Source: Apteryx mantelli (lineage: Eukaryota; Chordata; Aves; Apterygiformes; Apterygidae). From it: a stretch of DNA of 64,000 bases. A program made the position numbers and the translations under genes. Location: NCBI RefSeq assembly GCF_036417845.1, contig NC_090020.1:49336425-49400424 (forward strand), in the 5' to 3' direction. Below are positions 27,011-39,000 of the stretch, one piece after another (the stretch's first letter is position 1; each line of letters begins with the position of its first letter). Under the pieces are notes generated by a model. That model searched no databases. It worked only from the letters and a program-made list of their open reading frames with translations, and was not told the origin of the DNA.

Positions 27011-30000
27011 ATGTATGCAATGTGTATTTATAATGGTAGAAAAAAATATCCAATTTTACATGTTCTATTATTTCCTAAATATGTTGCCACTTTTCCTGGG
27101 AATGCAGAGCTGAAGATGAGATACTTTCTGTAATGAAGAGGCATCAGTACTTCAGGTTTTTTTGTAAAATCCCTTATTTTGAATGTTAACGCTAGAATCT
27201 TATGCTCAGAACCCAAAATCTAATTTCAAATATCAGCTGAAGATTAAAACATTTAATATAATAATGAAAAGAAATGAAGTATTCTGCAAAGGAGGCATTA
27301 ATGGCCATTATCTGCAAGGCTAAAATTTATGGAGTGCCCTGCCCTTTTCTTTCCTGGAATGTTTCTTATTCAAGTTACTGTCCAGGATGAAACTTCCTCA
27401 TATTATGAGCTCTGACAGGAACAGAAAGTAGTGTGTGAAGGCAGCAGATTACAGATATTTTTCAATTTTTACTAATCACTGAACACGTAGGCAAAGCTTT
27501 TACTGAATCTGGAATGAAACACAAGTCTCCCGAATAATACCACAAAAACAGTGCCACAAGGACACCAGGCAGGGTGTCTGACAGCTGCTTGTGACCTACC
27601 GTATGTGAAATGAAGGGTCAGTTTATTTGTTTGAAGAGAAATAGTAAAGACTACAAATGCAGTGGAAATTGCAGCTCACTGAAATACGTGTATTGTTCAT
27701 GGAAGTCTTAATCCCTGTTGTATACCAACACACAGAGCTGCTGAATTAATGCGGTAGTATGCGTGGGGAGTGCACTCATGTAAGTAATAAAACTGAGAAG
27801 GAAGGTGGAGGAGAGGAGGTGCTCACGTCTGGATTAGTTAATTATATGGAAGACTCTGAATTTCTACACATCCTCTCCTCTACTTGTTTATACAAAGTTT
27901 CTTTTCTCATTAAATTGCAGCTTTTGTGAATGTGAACTTTTGACAAATGCTACCGTCTTGCTTTTCTCACACAACTGCCCTCCTGCGAGAGAGACACCGC
28001 TCCAAGAGAAGGGCTTCTCCCCTTGCTAGAAACAGCCACAGATACAGCAGATGGCTGAGACGCTGAGGCTTGCTGTAAATACAGTATTATTTATAACACA
28101 TGCCCAATTTTGAGCACGTGCTCATGTGCACAACCGTCTTCAAGATTACTAATGTAACTAACCTCACTGGCAAAGAGCAAAGACTCTCGGACCATGTTAG
28201 TTCTCTCATATGCAGTAGGTTATTAAACGTGTGCACTGAAGCAGTGGCCACTGTAACCAAAGAATGACACACAGCTCCATCAGATGTGTATAATAAATAG
28301 AAGACATTATAACAGAAGATTTACAAAATATATCATTGTTCCCTGCTGGAGAGAAATACAAAATGAAGTCATAAAGGGAGGTCTATGCTAAGCCCTGGAA
28401 TACTGACAAGGATTCCTTATGCAGCACTTTGGTCCCCAGGGATCCAGTTTAAGGCAGGCCAAGCAGAGGACATGGAAGAAGAGACATAAAAAAATGCTTA
28501 AACCTTGGGGAAGCATGAAAAGCTGCTCTATAGATGGATAGTTTTTAATCTGAGCAGCAGCTTTACAAAATCAGCAATGAAGAAGAAAGAACAACTGTAA
28601 AGTAATAAAAAAAAAGACACTTATGTTGTTTATCATGGAAAATGCAGGAAAATGAGTATTATTTAGTGAAACAAAGGTCTACATTAATAAACAAAGCAAT
28701 TTGGGGAAAATATGTGATTTATCTTTCTTCAGACTGGTTGCAGCAATTGACAAAATCCGCCCATTTGTCTTATGCTGTGAACTTGCCTGCTTTCGCAGGC
28801 ATCACCAATGATTCTTCATCATTGCTTTTGACATAGTGAAACAAAACACTGCCTATGGAAGGGAGCAACCTGGTGATCAAAGTGTAAACGCAATGTGCAG
28901 CACCAAGAGTTCACAATCTGCATCTCACCTACGCAGTCAGCAATGTTCATTTTGAAGAATAACAAGACTTTGGAAGGTGAGGTTGTACAGGTGTCTGAGC
29001 TCATGAATCAGAAAGAAAAATAAATGCTAAAAGAAAATGCCTGAAGGGCAAATATTCCTCTCTCACCTCTTCGTTTTGATCAAATGTTTCAGATTTGTAA
29101 AGAGCATTGACAATAATTGAGACAATGGTGAAATAAAAGCATGTCATGAGTAATATGAATATTTCATGCCTGACTTCCATCCCAAAGCACTTGATCATAT
29201 TGTACAGACTTTGGGGCTGAGCCTACAAGCTGTGCTGCAGCTTTAGGGTCTTTTTTTTTTAATGGCATTCCACACAAGCAGAAAATCTGCCTGAAAACTG
29301 ATAGATGGAACTGGCCTGGTGAAAGGGGACTGCCACATGGATGTGCACTTATTTTCCCCTGCAAAAGTATCTTAAGCTCTGGCCTGTCATCTTCCTCTTG
29401 GCTTACCTGGGCTGGCTGGAAATGTCACCACTGCACAGTGATTGCTGAGGCCCACCTGGCTGTCACTGCCCCTCGTCTCTTCCTGGAGACACCCCCAAAT
29501 CTTCAGCCAATACTTTTGTCTAGGGTAGTTCAAAGTACCCCATAACCTATAAAACAAACACAGCTGCTTTATGAGAAGGGACTAGCTACTCTGTGGCAGC
29601 AAATTTGGGTCACTAATCCTTGCAGAGGGAAATGACAAAAGGAGAGCAGAGATAATATTTGCTGTTGCAGCTTTTTGCAAACTGAAGGTCTGTCCCTCCC
29701 TTCTATAAATGAGGTCTGCTAAAGGTATCTGACCTAGTCCAAAATTAGTTTACAGCTCAATATTTTTTCCTCTCTCAGTTCAGAAGTTGGAGTACAAAAT
29801 AGCTGATTTAACAAAAGTTTCCAGAAATGTATGCTATTGAAATTTTAAGCATCTGAAGGCTGGAAGAAAGCTTATACTTACAATTTAGGCAATCAGCCAC
29901 CCTTTCAAACTGATGAATGTTTACTCCTCTTCAGTAAAACCCTAATGGTTTTTAAACTATGAAATTATATATATTTCTTAGCTTCCTGTTCCCTTCGTCA

Positions 30001-30051
30001 CTACATCAGGACCAAGAGTTGCTTTTGATGTAAGGATTTTTGGTTTGGGTC

Positions 30052-30068
30052 TTTTTTTTTTTTTTTTT
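30052..30068 (+). repeat. Poly(T) run, 17 T
   Basis: Uninterrupted T run; nearby is a near-palindrome CTGGGATCATCCCAG. No element boundary was recognised. Confidence 0.85.
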
Positions 30069-31761
30069 AATGAGTATGCTGGGATCATCCCAGAGAGGAA
30101 ACAGTTTTATCAGAGGACATCAGAGTCAGAGGACAGTACTCTGGTAAGTTGTACATTTCTACATTCTCCGCCACCCTTCATCTGCTATTGTGGAACTATT
30201 CCATCGCTGAAATGACAGGAGAAAGAAAGGGAAAAGTGTGTCGGGATGCTGCCAGTCTCAAAAATTAGCACACTGAGCTATCAAACCTAATCTGCAATTT
30301 CTGGAGGGTTTAATTAGTAGCTCTTAGACCAGTGTCACCACCTCAGCCAATGTCAGCTTGCTCATTCTCACCAAGGTTGCTCAGCATGAATTTTCAGATA
30401 GCAGAAGTACTCTGGGCAACAGTATTTGCTTTTGGGTGAGGGTCAAAGAGCAGGACAAGTGCAGCAAGGCTCAGCAAGGCAATCTGGGGTGAAGAAGGTG
30501 AACAGGAGAAATCAAAGGATACAAAGGCTGGAAGTGGTTCATATGGTTGGCCTCTTTGGGGACAAAAGGGAAGGAATCACCACTTTTTTCCAGCCTGCTC
30601 CCTAAGTTGCCTCCTATTTTGCCCATTGCCTTTAGCCAGCCCTGGCACAGCCATTCTCAAAACTTCTTTAAGGAGTTTTCCATGCAATTGGACAGGTTTA
30701 TTCCTTGGGTGCCAGACCTAATGGGATGCTATCAGTGGCAGCAGAGGCTTTGGCCAAGTTTTTGAGTGAGCAGTACAGGGGCACAGTCACTGAGTCAGAT
30801 GTTTTCAAGAATAGTGCTTGGTTATGCCCTGGAAGAGTGGAGACTTGTGCTAATACAAGGAAAGGTTGTGCCCTTTGCAGGAGGGGAGGAGAGCAAGAGG
30901 GAATGGATGGTAAAACATGAGTTAAGCAGGATCTGCAAAAAAGCAGTAGTAAACATCACTAAGTGTGCAAGTGCAAATGAAATGTCATAAAGTGATGATC
31001 CACCCCCAAAATTAATTATAGGAGTAAAGAAAGGGAGGGAAACCATCACCATTGTGAAGACCACGTCCCTTCTGGGCAGACAGGTGTGCAGTACACACAC
31101 TCAGAGGAAGAAATACCAACCTTCCTATTTTCCAGTCCTCGGTGGTTTCCATCCTCCATTTCCTCCTCCATCTTCCAGTCGCTGAGGCAATGCCAAAGGC
31201 TGTGTTAGCTGTGGTCAGTGCAGGGCGGAGAGAGGAGGAAGCTGAGATTTCACCTGGGTGTAACCCTGCTCACGCTGCATGACAGTTTGGTCACCTCGTC
31301 TCCCATCACAGACAGATGCAGCAGAGAGAAAGAGAAGTGAAAAAAAAAAAACAAAAAAAAAACCCCAATAAAATCCCAAACATCTTTTTTGCCATGAGCA
31401 TATTTTGATTGTTTATTCAGCTCTGTTTTAGTATTGAATACTGGTTCACTTAGCAGTTAGGAGCCTGTCTAAACTATTTCAAGGTTACTTACAAAGAGAT
31501 CTAAAAAGCTGATATTTTTGGAATGAAAGTAGTATTATTGCCTTTAACAGACAGCCCTTTTATTACAGATGGAAATGCTTGTTAAATCTCTCTCTCACTT
31601 CCTAGCTCTTAAAAATCTGACCATCAGTATCACAATTTCTCTGAAAATCCAGCAGCTATTTAAGTGCTTTATTGGGAATGAGGATATTCTTAAAGGCTGG
31701 TTGCAACTGTGCTGAGCCCAAGGATATCTTCCTTGAAGTTTTAAAATTGGGTTTATTTGAG

Positions 31762-31767
31762 CTACAG
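31762..31767 (+). repeat. Left target-site duplication of the solo LTR (CTACAG)
   Basis: CTACAG immediately before the TGTGG start of the LTR; identical to 32171-32176. Six base pairs is typical of betaretrovirus-like (ERVK) integration. Confidence 0.75.
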
Positions 31768-32170
31768 TGTGGAGGAATGGTTAAGCGAGAGAGGGCACGA
31801 TCTGATTGGGATGAGCAATCCCGTCTTCATGGTAAGGGAGGGAATCTAGGCCAAGGCAAGCGCTCCTTGCAGCAGCCTTAAGCACTACAAAAGAAGGTAT
31901 TCACAAAACTGGTAAACAAGTCTGGACGGAACTAGCTTCCATAAATGTCGACGGACCCCTCCGCGTGGACAGCAACCTTGCACCAATCGTATATCCGCTT
32001 TATGCACGTGGACAGAAGCTGTAAGCCAATCATATAGCTATTGCTAGCACATGCTTATTGCCTGTCTATACATACTCTGTAAAAGCTTGAATAAAGGGGA
32101 GAACGATCATACTCATATTGAGACTCCGTCGTTACTCCGGGCCCGCCTCCCCCTCCGGCATCCTCCGACT
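31768..32170 (+). mobile_element. Solo LTR of an endogenous retrovirus (beta/ERVK-like style)
   Basis: This 403-bp block begins TGTGGAGG and is flanked by an exact 6-bp direct repeat CTACAG (31762-31767 and 32171-32176), as expected for a target-site duplication of an ERVK-type integration. Inside are two CCAAT boxes (31983-31987 and 32036-32040), a TATA-like TATACATA (about 32067-32074), a poly(A) signal AATAAA (32090-32095), and a GC-rich C/CG-dense U5-like end. It has 19 CpG dinucleotides in 403 bp while the surroundings are strongly CpG-poor. This suggests a fairly recent insertion whose methylated cytosines have not yet decayed. No primer binding site, polypurine tract or gag/pol/env frames adjoin it, so it is a solo LTR left by LTR-LTR recombination. 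The 3' terminus does not show the usual CA end, which I attribute to a terminal substitution. Family identity is inferred from layout, not from a database match. Confidence 0.82.
32090..32095 (+). terminator. LTR poly(A) signal
   Basis: AATAAA about 25 nt after a TATA-like box in the solo LTR and followed by a CpG-rich U5-like segment. It marks the end of the R region and could still terminate plus-strand transcripts. Confidence 0.6.
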
Positions 32171-32176
32171 CTACAG
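32171..32176 (+). repeat. Right target-site duplication of the solo LTR (CTACAG)
   Basis: CTACAG immediately after the LTR; an exact copy of 31762-31767. If the LTR instead ended at the TACA at 32175, the flanks would not match, so this boundary is preferred. Confidence 0.75.
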
Positions 32177-35100
32177 GATCAGGCTTGTGCAAGCAAAACC
32201 TCAGATTTGCTTTCAGTAATTGAATTTCATAAAACACTAAGCTAAGCTTGTATTTCCTGAAAAGGAAATAAGCTTGTGGGGTTTGGGAGAACAAACAAAA
32301 GGCTCATCAGGTTAGACAAGGGAGTTTTAGCTCTTTGGGAAATTCCAGTAGCACGAGAGTTGCTGTTCGTTCAATTCAGGACAGAAATGAAATAGAAAAA
32401 CATTTTGCAAATGCAAATGTGCTCTGAAATTACTTTTCAGGAAATGCTGAAATTAAACATTTCATTACTTTAAAGCAACATTTGAATATATGCATTTTGA
32501 CTCCCTACTTCAAATGAAATTGCAAATGATATTAAGATATAAAGTGAAGGGGAATATGTCTATTTGAGACTGAAAATTTTGCTTCAAATCAGGAGTTGAA
32601 AAATGTTTGACTTCACTTTTTTGCTTGGAAAAAAATAGTTTTAAAACGTTTTTGAAAGTTGAAAATGCTTTAGTTGAAATCACCTTTTTTCCGTAAAAAT
32701 TTTACCTTCAATGATTTATATTATTGGCTAGCAACATTTTCTAAGATTTGTGGTCTACAGTGATGGATGGGGAGTTCTGACAGCTGGATCTTCCACAGTC
32801 ATCCACATATTGAAAGGTTTGGACAGGTATCGTCAATGATCTCCTATTCATCTTGTATCAAATTAGGCTAAAAATGCTTTTTTTCCCTCAAACAAATGTT
32901 TGAGGCTGCAGAATACCTATTGGAAATGCAGGCATGCTGTTCTGGCCCATACTGACTCTTGAATTGTTCCTCAAAATTGTTTGGCGAGTATAAGTTGACC
33001 AGGACTGTTCCAGGGGCGATTAAGGACATAAGTGCACATTCAGTTATGTTCCAGCATCTAGGAGTGTTTCCAGAGAATACTTAATCTAATGTTGTTTTGA
33101 GTCCTTGCTGATTTAGGACCTTCAGAACATAATTTCTGAGAATCCAGTTTGATTAGAAATTTTCAAAATGAAGTGTTCTGAATAATTCATAACACAATAC
33201 CTTCATTCATTTTCTTCTCTGAAAATATATTTTCTTTTACTATAGAGTGTGTTCATGGACTTTCAACTCTCTGTAAGTATAATTTCCCTACACTAACCTG
33301 AGAGTTCCCTCTTTAGATATTAAAGGAACACAATGGATTTTTTGGCACAGAATTGTAGTGGGATCACACATATAGCTAGTTATTCATCATAACCTCCTTT
33401 CCTTTTTTCAATTGATTTTTTTTTTTACTAATCTTCAATGCTTTAATTAATAAAAAGATAGCTTTGAAAACTACAGATAAATAGCTAGCATTTAGTGAAA
33501 TACAGAGGGAAAAAGATTTGCCACCTGAATGGTATTACTTTAAAAAGATTAATAAAAGTGCAGGGTTTTTTTGTTTTGTTTTTTTTTTTGTGTGTGTGTG
33601 GACTGAGCTCAGTGACTGTGTGTAGCTGGTCCTGAGCAAAACATCTAATTTCCTTTCAGCAGGTACTGGAGAGGGATTTTTAGCTTTGGATGGTGTTCTA
33701 GAGACATTTACACAGTAAGGGGCTCCTGGAACGTCTTAGTGTTGTATGTGCTGTTATGCACCAACAAGAGTAAAGGGGAGAAGAGGAAAGGGGAGAAGGA
33801 GAGGGAAGTTCCACTGTGGTTCTGCAAAAGCACACCAGTTATTTGCTACACACAAATTCAGAACTCTGGAATACTTTGACCTTCAACCCCCTCCATGGTA
33901 CCATGATTCATCTTTACCCAATTATTTTGTCACTGCTTCTGGTCTTTTTTATCTTTTATTGCTTATTTTCTCCTATTAATCAGCCTTTGCATTACCTAAC
34001 GTATGGCATAGTTTCTCAGTCTCCTTCACTCACATAGTGCTGCTGTTCTTTAAACTCTGTTCTGGCAGAATATTATGACTTTTCATTGAACTACAGAGCT
34101 TCCAAATGAATCTGAGTCTCAAGCTTAAATGCATGAAAATTGTCAGGCTATACATAATAATTTCAAGATTCTATTTGTCCCTGACTTGGTAGCAGCACAA
34201 AGGCATTAAATATGGGAAGTTACAGTGACATTGACATGATATATTCACACTTGAGACTGTTCCCGTATTTATAAATCTGTACTGAAATTATAAAGACACC
34301 TTGTGATCTTGTTACACAGTGGGCAATCAGAATTCAAATTCACATCCATTCTTAATACTCTAATGAAGATTCAAAGAATTCAACTGCTTTGTTTAAAACC
34401 TGTTCACCTGCGTAAAAAACGAATTGAACCAATACCCCATAGCAGCTGATACGCAACACACTGTGAATGTCTAACTTTTGAGGGTATTGTTTGTTGCCTA
34501 CTCAAGGCCAGCTTGATTTTTTTTTTCCTGAAAGATAGCAACACCCTCACTTTAGACATCCACCAGTTGCCTCAGATGTGAGATGCATTGCTTTGGAAAC
34601 AAACTTGTGCTTCAGAGAAGCATGTATGACTTGAAAGTGGTGCTCTCCTCTTGGGAGAAGCAGCTGACCAAAATACTGTTTTTTACTATACCTTGTACCA
34701 ACTTGGAGAACAGAGCTTGTGTTTGCCTTGGGGAGAGCACAAGAGCTAGACAAGCTGCTGAAGAGCTGACAGGCAAAATACGTTGCTGATCACAATAGAT
34801 TCATATACTATACTACAATGAAAAAACAAGACTCAGGAAAACCAAGTAGATGAGATAAGAAGGAGATAAGAAAGGGAAAACATTCTTTATAAAGAACATG
34901 GCACTGCTAGGACTCAACCAAAATCTATTGTGACTCTCGGACTATTTCTTCTGTGAATTATGTTACTGTGGCCAGGAGCCATTTGGCTGCCCACCATGGG
35001 AGATTTTGGCTGGGAGAGATGGATACCATCTTCTCCTCGGACTACACTCTGCGCAGAGCCTCAGTCCATCCTAAGATAGACCACACAGCACCATCAAGCC

Positions 35101-35545
35101 TTCATGTGGCTGAGTGACCTCCAGATTGAAAACTGAGGTGCCCAATTTTGCATTTTTTTGTGGGCAGCAACTGAGAAAGTGTTTTGTGAAACTAGATGTT
35201 GGACTAAGCTGAGCAGGACAGCAGCCGTGTTTAAGACCTATTCTAAGTCCTTTTAAGAATCTGTCCCTGAAGAGTAACATCTATGCGACACTTACATGTG
35301 AGGTAAGAAATAGTTCTCAAAGAATATGGCGTCATTTGGAGAAAGCAACAGGAAGTGAAGTATTGGGCAGCATTACAGTGGAATAGAATAGAAAACACTA
35401 AGTACGATTTAAACAAAAATGAAAAGAAATCCTTCTGATACTTTCAATTTCCTTTTTATCAAAACTCATTCCAAATGTGTTTTAAGAAGGATGCAAAATC
35501 ATTGCATTCCTTCTAGCAGAATCATTCTCCTTTCTTTCTCTCCAG

Positions 35546-36025
35546 TTATAAAAATACTCTCTTTTCACTCTTTTCCAGCACCTGGCTCCTGTCTAAAACC
35601 TGTCTGTTAGCAGAGCTTTCTATCAGCAATGATGCAACTGGAAAAGTCTGCTTACATCCAGTATTCGAGCTAATGAGATGGCAAATGCCTGCTTTATGCC
35701 TGTTCTCAAAATTCACAGTGTGTATTGCCTGCATGTATCCTGATCCACTTTGTTTTTCTCTTGGACACTGAAGAGATTGTCTTTGATGTAATAAAATACA
35801 ATCAGGAGTGGTGATCTTTGCTATAGTCATCTCTTTGCTATCTCTTTCTGTTTTTCTACTTCCATTTTTTCTGTCATAAAGTTCCTCACTTTTATTAGAT
35901 CCTTCCAGCCTTCTTGCCTTTCTCCAGCTCCCTTCATCTCTGAATTCGACCTTCACGAGGGTTGAAGAACCCAAGAACTTAGCTTTTCTCTGCCCAGACC
36001 AACACTTTCTTTCTCCTGCCTTCAT
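35546..36025 (-). other. Longest ATG-started frame in the window, 159 codons, orphan
   Basis: It begins at a true ATG (plus 36023-36025) and runs 159 codons on the minus strand. The predicted product is hydrophilic, rich in K, R, E and S (for example LYDRKNGSRKTERDSKE), with no signal peptide, membrane span or recognisable domain. The minus strand is purine-rich here, and purine-rich DNA has few stop triplets, which weakens the case for coding. No splice sites, poly(A) context or family match single it out. It may be chance, or a lineage-specific transcript. Confidence 0.2.
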
Positions 36026-39000
36026 TATTTCTTCATGATTTTAGTCTGTAGCCAAAAAGGGGAAAATTAAAATGTCAGTTCCACTCATGCTTCATGTACC
36101 TGTCCAAAAGGCAGTAATATTCTTAGGTTTATAGGAATAGCTTGTAAAGCTTCCACCTAGATTCAGGTGGAACTGTGTCTTACATTTCTCAAAGGACCAG
36201 TCTGACCTGCTTTTTTACAGACACCAGGCAATTCCAAAGGAGGCAAAAACCCTTCAGGCACGGCGACTAGTGCAGTCCATACTGGGTAGAGGAAGAAAGA
36301 AGTTTCTCTTTACAAATATTCACCATTTCAGATCACATTTTTCATTACACTACGGTGCCTATCAACTCAACCAACATTACAGAGATTTAATGTTTTGCAC
36401 ACCATGGCTTTCTCATGTGGGATACTGAGTATGACATGGTAGTTTTATAGCCTGCAAACTAGCTAGTTTCCTAGCACATTTGCTCATGCGTATCACCTTA
36501 GGGGTTAGCTTAGGATCATGGAAGGTAGTGATGAATCCATAGACCAACAGATATATTGATAACAGTGATAAGGGAGGAAAAGCAGCTGAAGATCAGCTAA
36601 AAGTTGATAAGAGAGAAGCAGAAATCCCGGTTTGGAAATGGATTAACAATGAATGTCAGTGCCAATAAAAAGTATCCAGGCTTTGGTAAATTCGGAGTTC
36701 AAGACAGTAATGAAACTAAAAATGCTGCACTGGAAATGCAATGTGCAAGTTAGTGGTGTTGCTATTTTCATTTTATTTCAGTTGTCTTGTTGCCTCTTCA
36801 TCAGATCCAACTCTTACCTTTTTTCTGATGGTTTAGTTTGTTTCTCTCTCCAGCTTTTTAAGATGCAAACAAACCAGATTTTGCCATTTGAAGCCTACAC
36901 AGTAACACGCAAGTAGTTATCCCCTGTGTATCATAACTGTATGTTTAGAAGTTACATCCTTGTTTGAAATATAATCAAGCACATAAAAATAATCGCTAAC
37001 TTCCTGCATTACATCAATAGCATATGCTTCCTATTATGCACTACACAAGAACGCAAAAACAGTGTTTTGCATCCACACCATGATTTCATTTATTAATTAT
37101 TGTAGTGATCAGTGAATTCCTACCATGGTCTTGGGCTGCAGAGACACCAGTACACTCCAAAATTTTAGGGGGAGAGTTCCAGCTTTCTAGGAGATATGGA
37201 TTAATAGATATCCAAACAGGAGAATTGTTCACGCAAAGCTAACTGAAGTGAAGTATAGCCAAATTAACCACAATTCTCTACACTGTTCTGCTGAAGCTGA
37301 AGCTAAAGAGAGTTCACACGAAGAGAGGAATAAGTAGGCGATTAAGTTCACAGACAAACAACCAGCACTTGTGGAAGAAATGGAATGTATTCATCTTGAC
37401 TGAGGAAAGGCACCGAGGGAGACTGCTCCCTTATCGTTCCCCAACTGTAAAAGAAAGACTAGTGTGAAGAAACTGCCGGTTCACAAATATCAGCTTTATC
37501 AGAGTAAGCATTAAATGAAGCAAGTTCTCAACATGAAGAGTGAACTTAGTTCAAAAGGAAATAGGAAACTGAAAACAATAGCCCGTTATTTAAAAATGAA
37601 AGATAAAATCTTATCTTTTAAATAGGAGCGCACTGTCGATATCTAAATATAATGACATGGTTATTCAGGTTTGGCCATTACTGAAAACAAAAGGACTGTG
37701 AAAATACATATTCCTTAATTCCTACTGTACAAACTTTTTTTTTAAGACATGCAGGATACCAAACACTAAAATATTACATGAAAATATCTTTCCTTACATA
37801 CTTACAATAATAAGTCTACAACAGACCCAATGTCATCATGATCCCAATTCATAATTTGATTCTAACTTTTCTAACTTGATCTTCTGTCAAGAAAATTTGT
37901 TTCATTTTGGTTCTTCACACCCATTTTGAGTATAAATGCATTATTCTCTGCTTTTACATAAACCTATGACAAAGCACCTGGAACATTATTTCCATTAATT
38001 CAGTTTTCTATCACAGTGGAAATGAGAAATCAATATGACTTATTCCAGCCTTTGAAAATACTGATGATATTTAGCTCAGAGTAGTGGCACATACAAATAA
38101 AAGGCATTACCACCCAGTAAAGAATTACCATATATGTGAATAAAAAAATGTATTGTAAAGCAGTGGAACATAGCAAGAAGACACAGTGAAGAGAAAAGCA
38201 TTTAACTTCATGGCCATGTTTCTGACAGACCTGCTGTGTTGAATTTTACATGGTTGTGTTTAGCTGTTTCAGAAGTGCACAAACACCTTTTTGGATGTCA
38301 CATTTTTCAGATGCAGTCCGGATGAATAAATACAAGCCACACAGATAGGTGGATTAAAGACCCCCTCCAACATGAAGAAAGGTTTAACAGCCTGAAATGG
38401 AACCATTAAACTGTGATCCAGAGCCCTGAAGTATTTATAGTCACTTGTAACTCTAATTTGGCAAGATTCAGCCATGTCTACCCATCAGCTGGAGAAAGTG
38501 CATCACAAAGTGTTAGCTAACGAAAGCTATACAACTGAGCTCATTACTGAGAATTATCTACTCACTTGTGTGAAGATCTTGGTTCAGCTCCCACATTATA
38601 TTATTTAGTGTAAATTCATGGATCTAAACTCACATTTTCTCAGGTTTTCCCTCACCCTCCATTTTCCACTTCATAACTGTAAGTTGAGCTACAGGAATTT
38701 CCACAACAAAATTACCACACAATTGAAAATAATATGGAAAACAAATGCATTTTCATACTAGTACAAATCACTTTATGAATGAGTTGTGCATGTAATTTTT
38801 CCCTCCACAAAAGTAAATATTTGCATGCGCTCACTGCACTAAACTGTCTTATGTATGCCATACTCCATTTTGACCAAAGTTTTTATCTCAGAATCCAGTG
38901 TGAGAGATATGAAGTATATTGGCTATTCACATTTTAGGCCACAGAAATAGAATTGTCTATCCACTGAAAAAATGTCACATTAGGTTTCTTCAGGGCTGTC

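Larger units (their letters stand above)
25041..31761. other. Intergenic DNA, no gene recognised
   Basis: AT-rich sequence between the CR1 fragment and the solo LTR. It contains a 17-T run at 30052-30068, an A-rich stretch at about 31339-31363, GC-richer patches at about 29160-29530 and 30400-31330, and an AT-rich candidate regulatory stretch at about 26790-27010. Short frames on both strands show no family resemblance. Confidence 0.6.

Noticed and set aside
31768..32175. LTR ending in TACA at 32175
   Set aside because: It would give a canonical TG...CA element, but the flanks then do not match, whereas ending at 32170 gives an exact 6-bp duplication.
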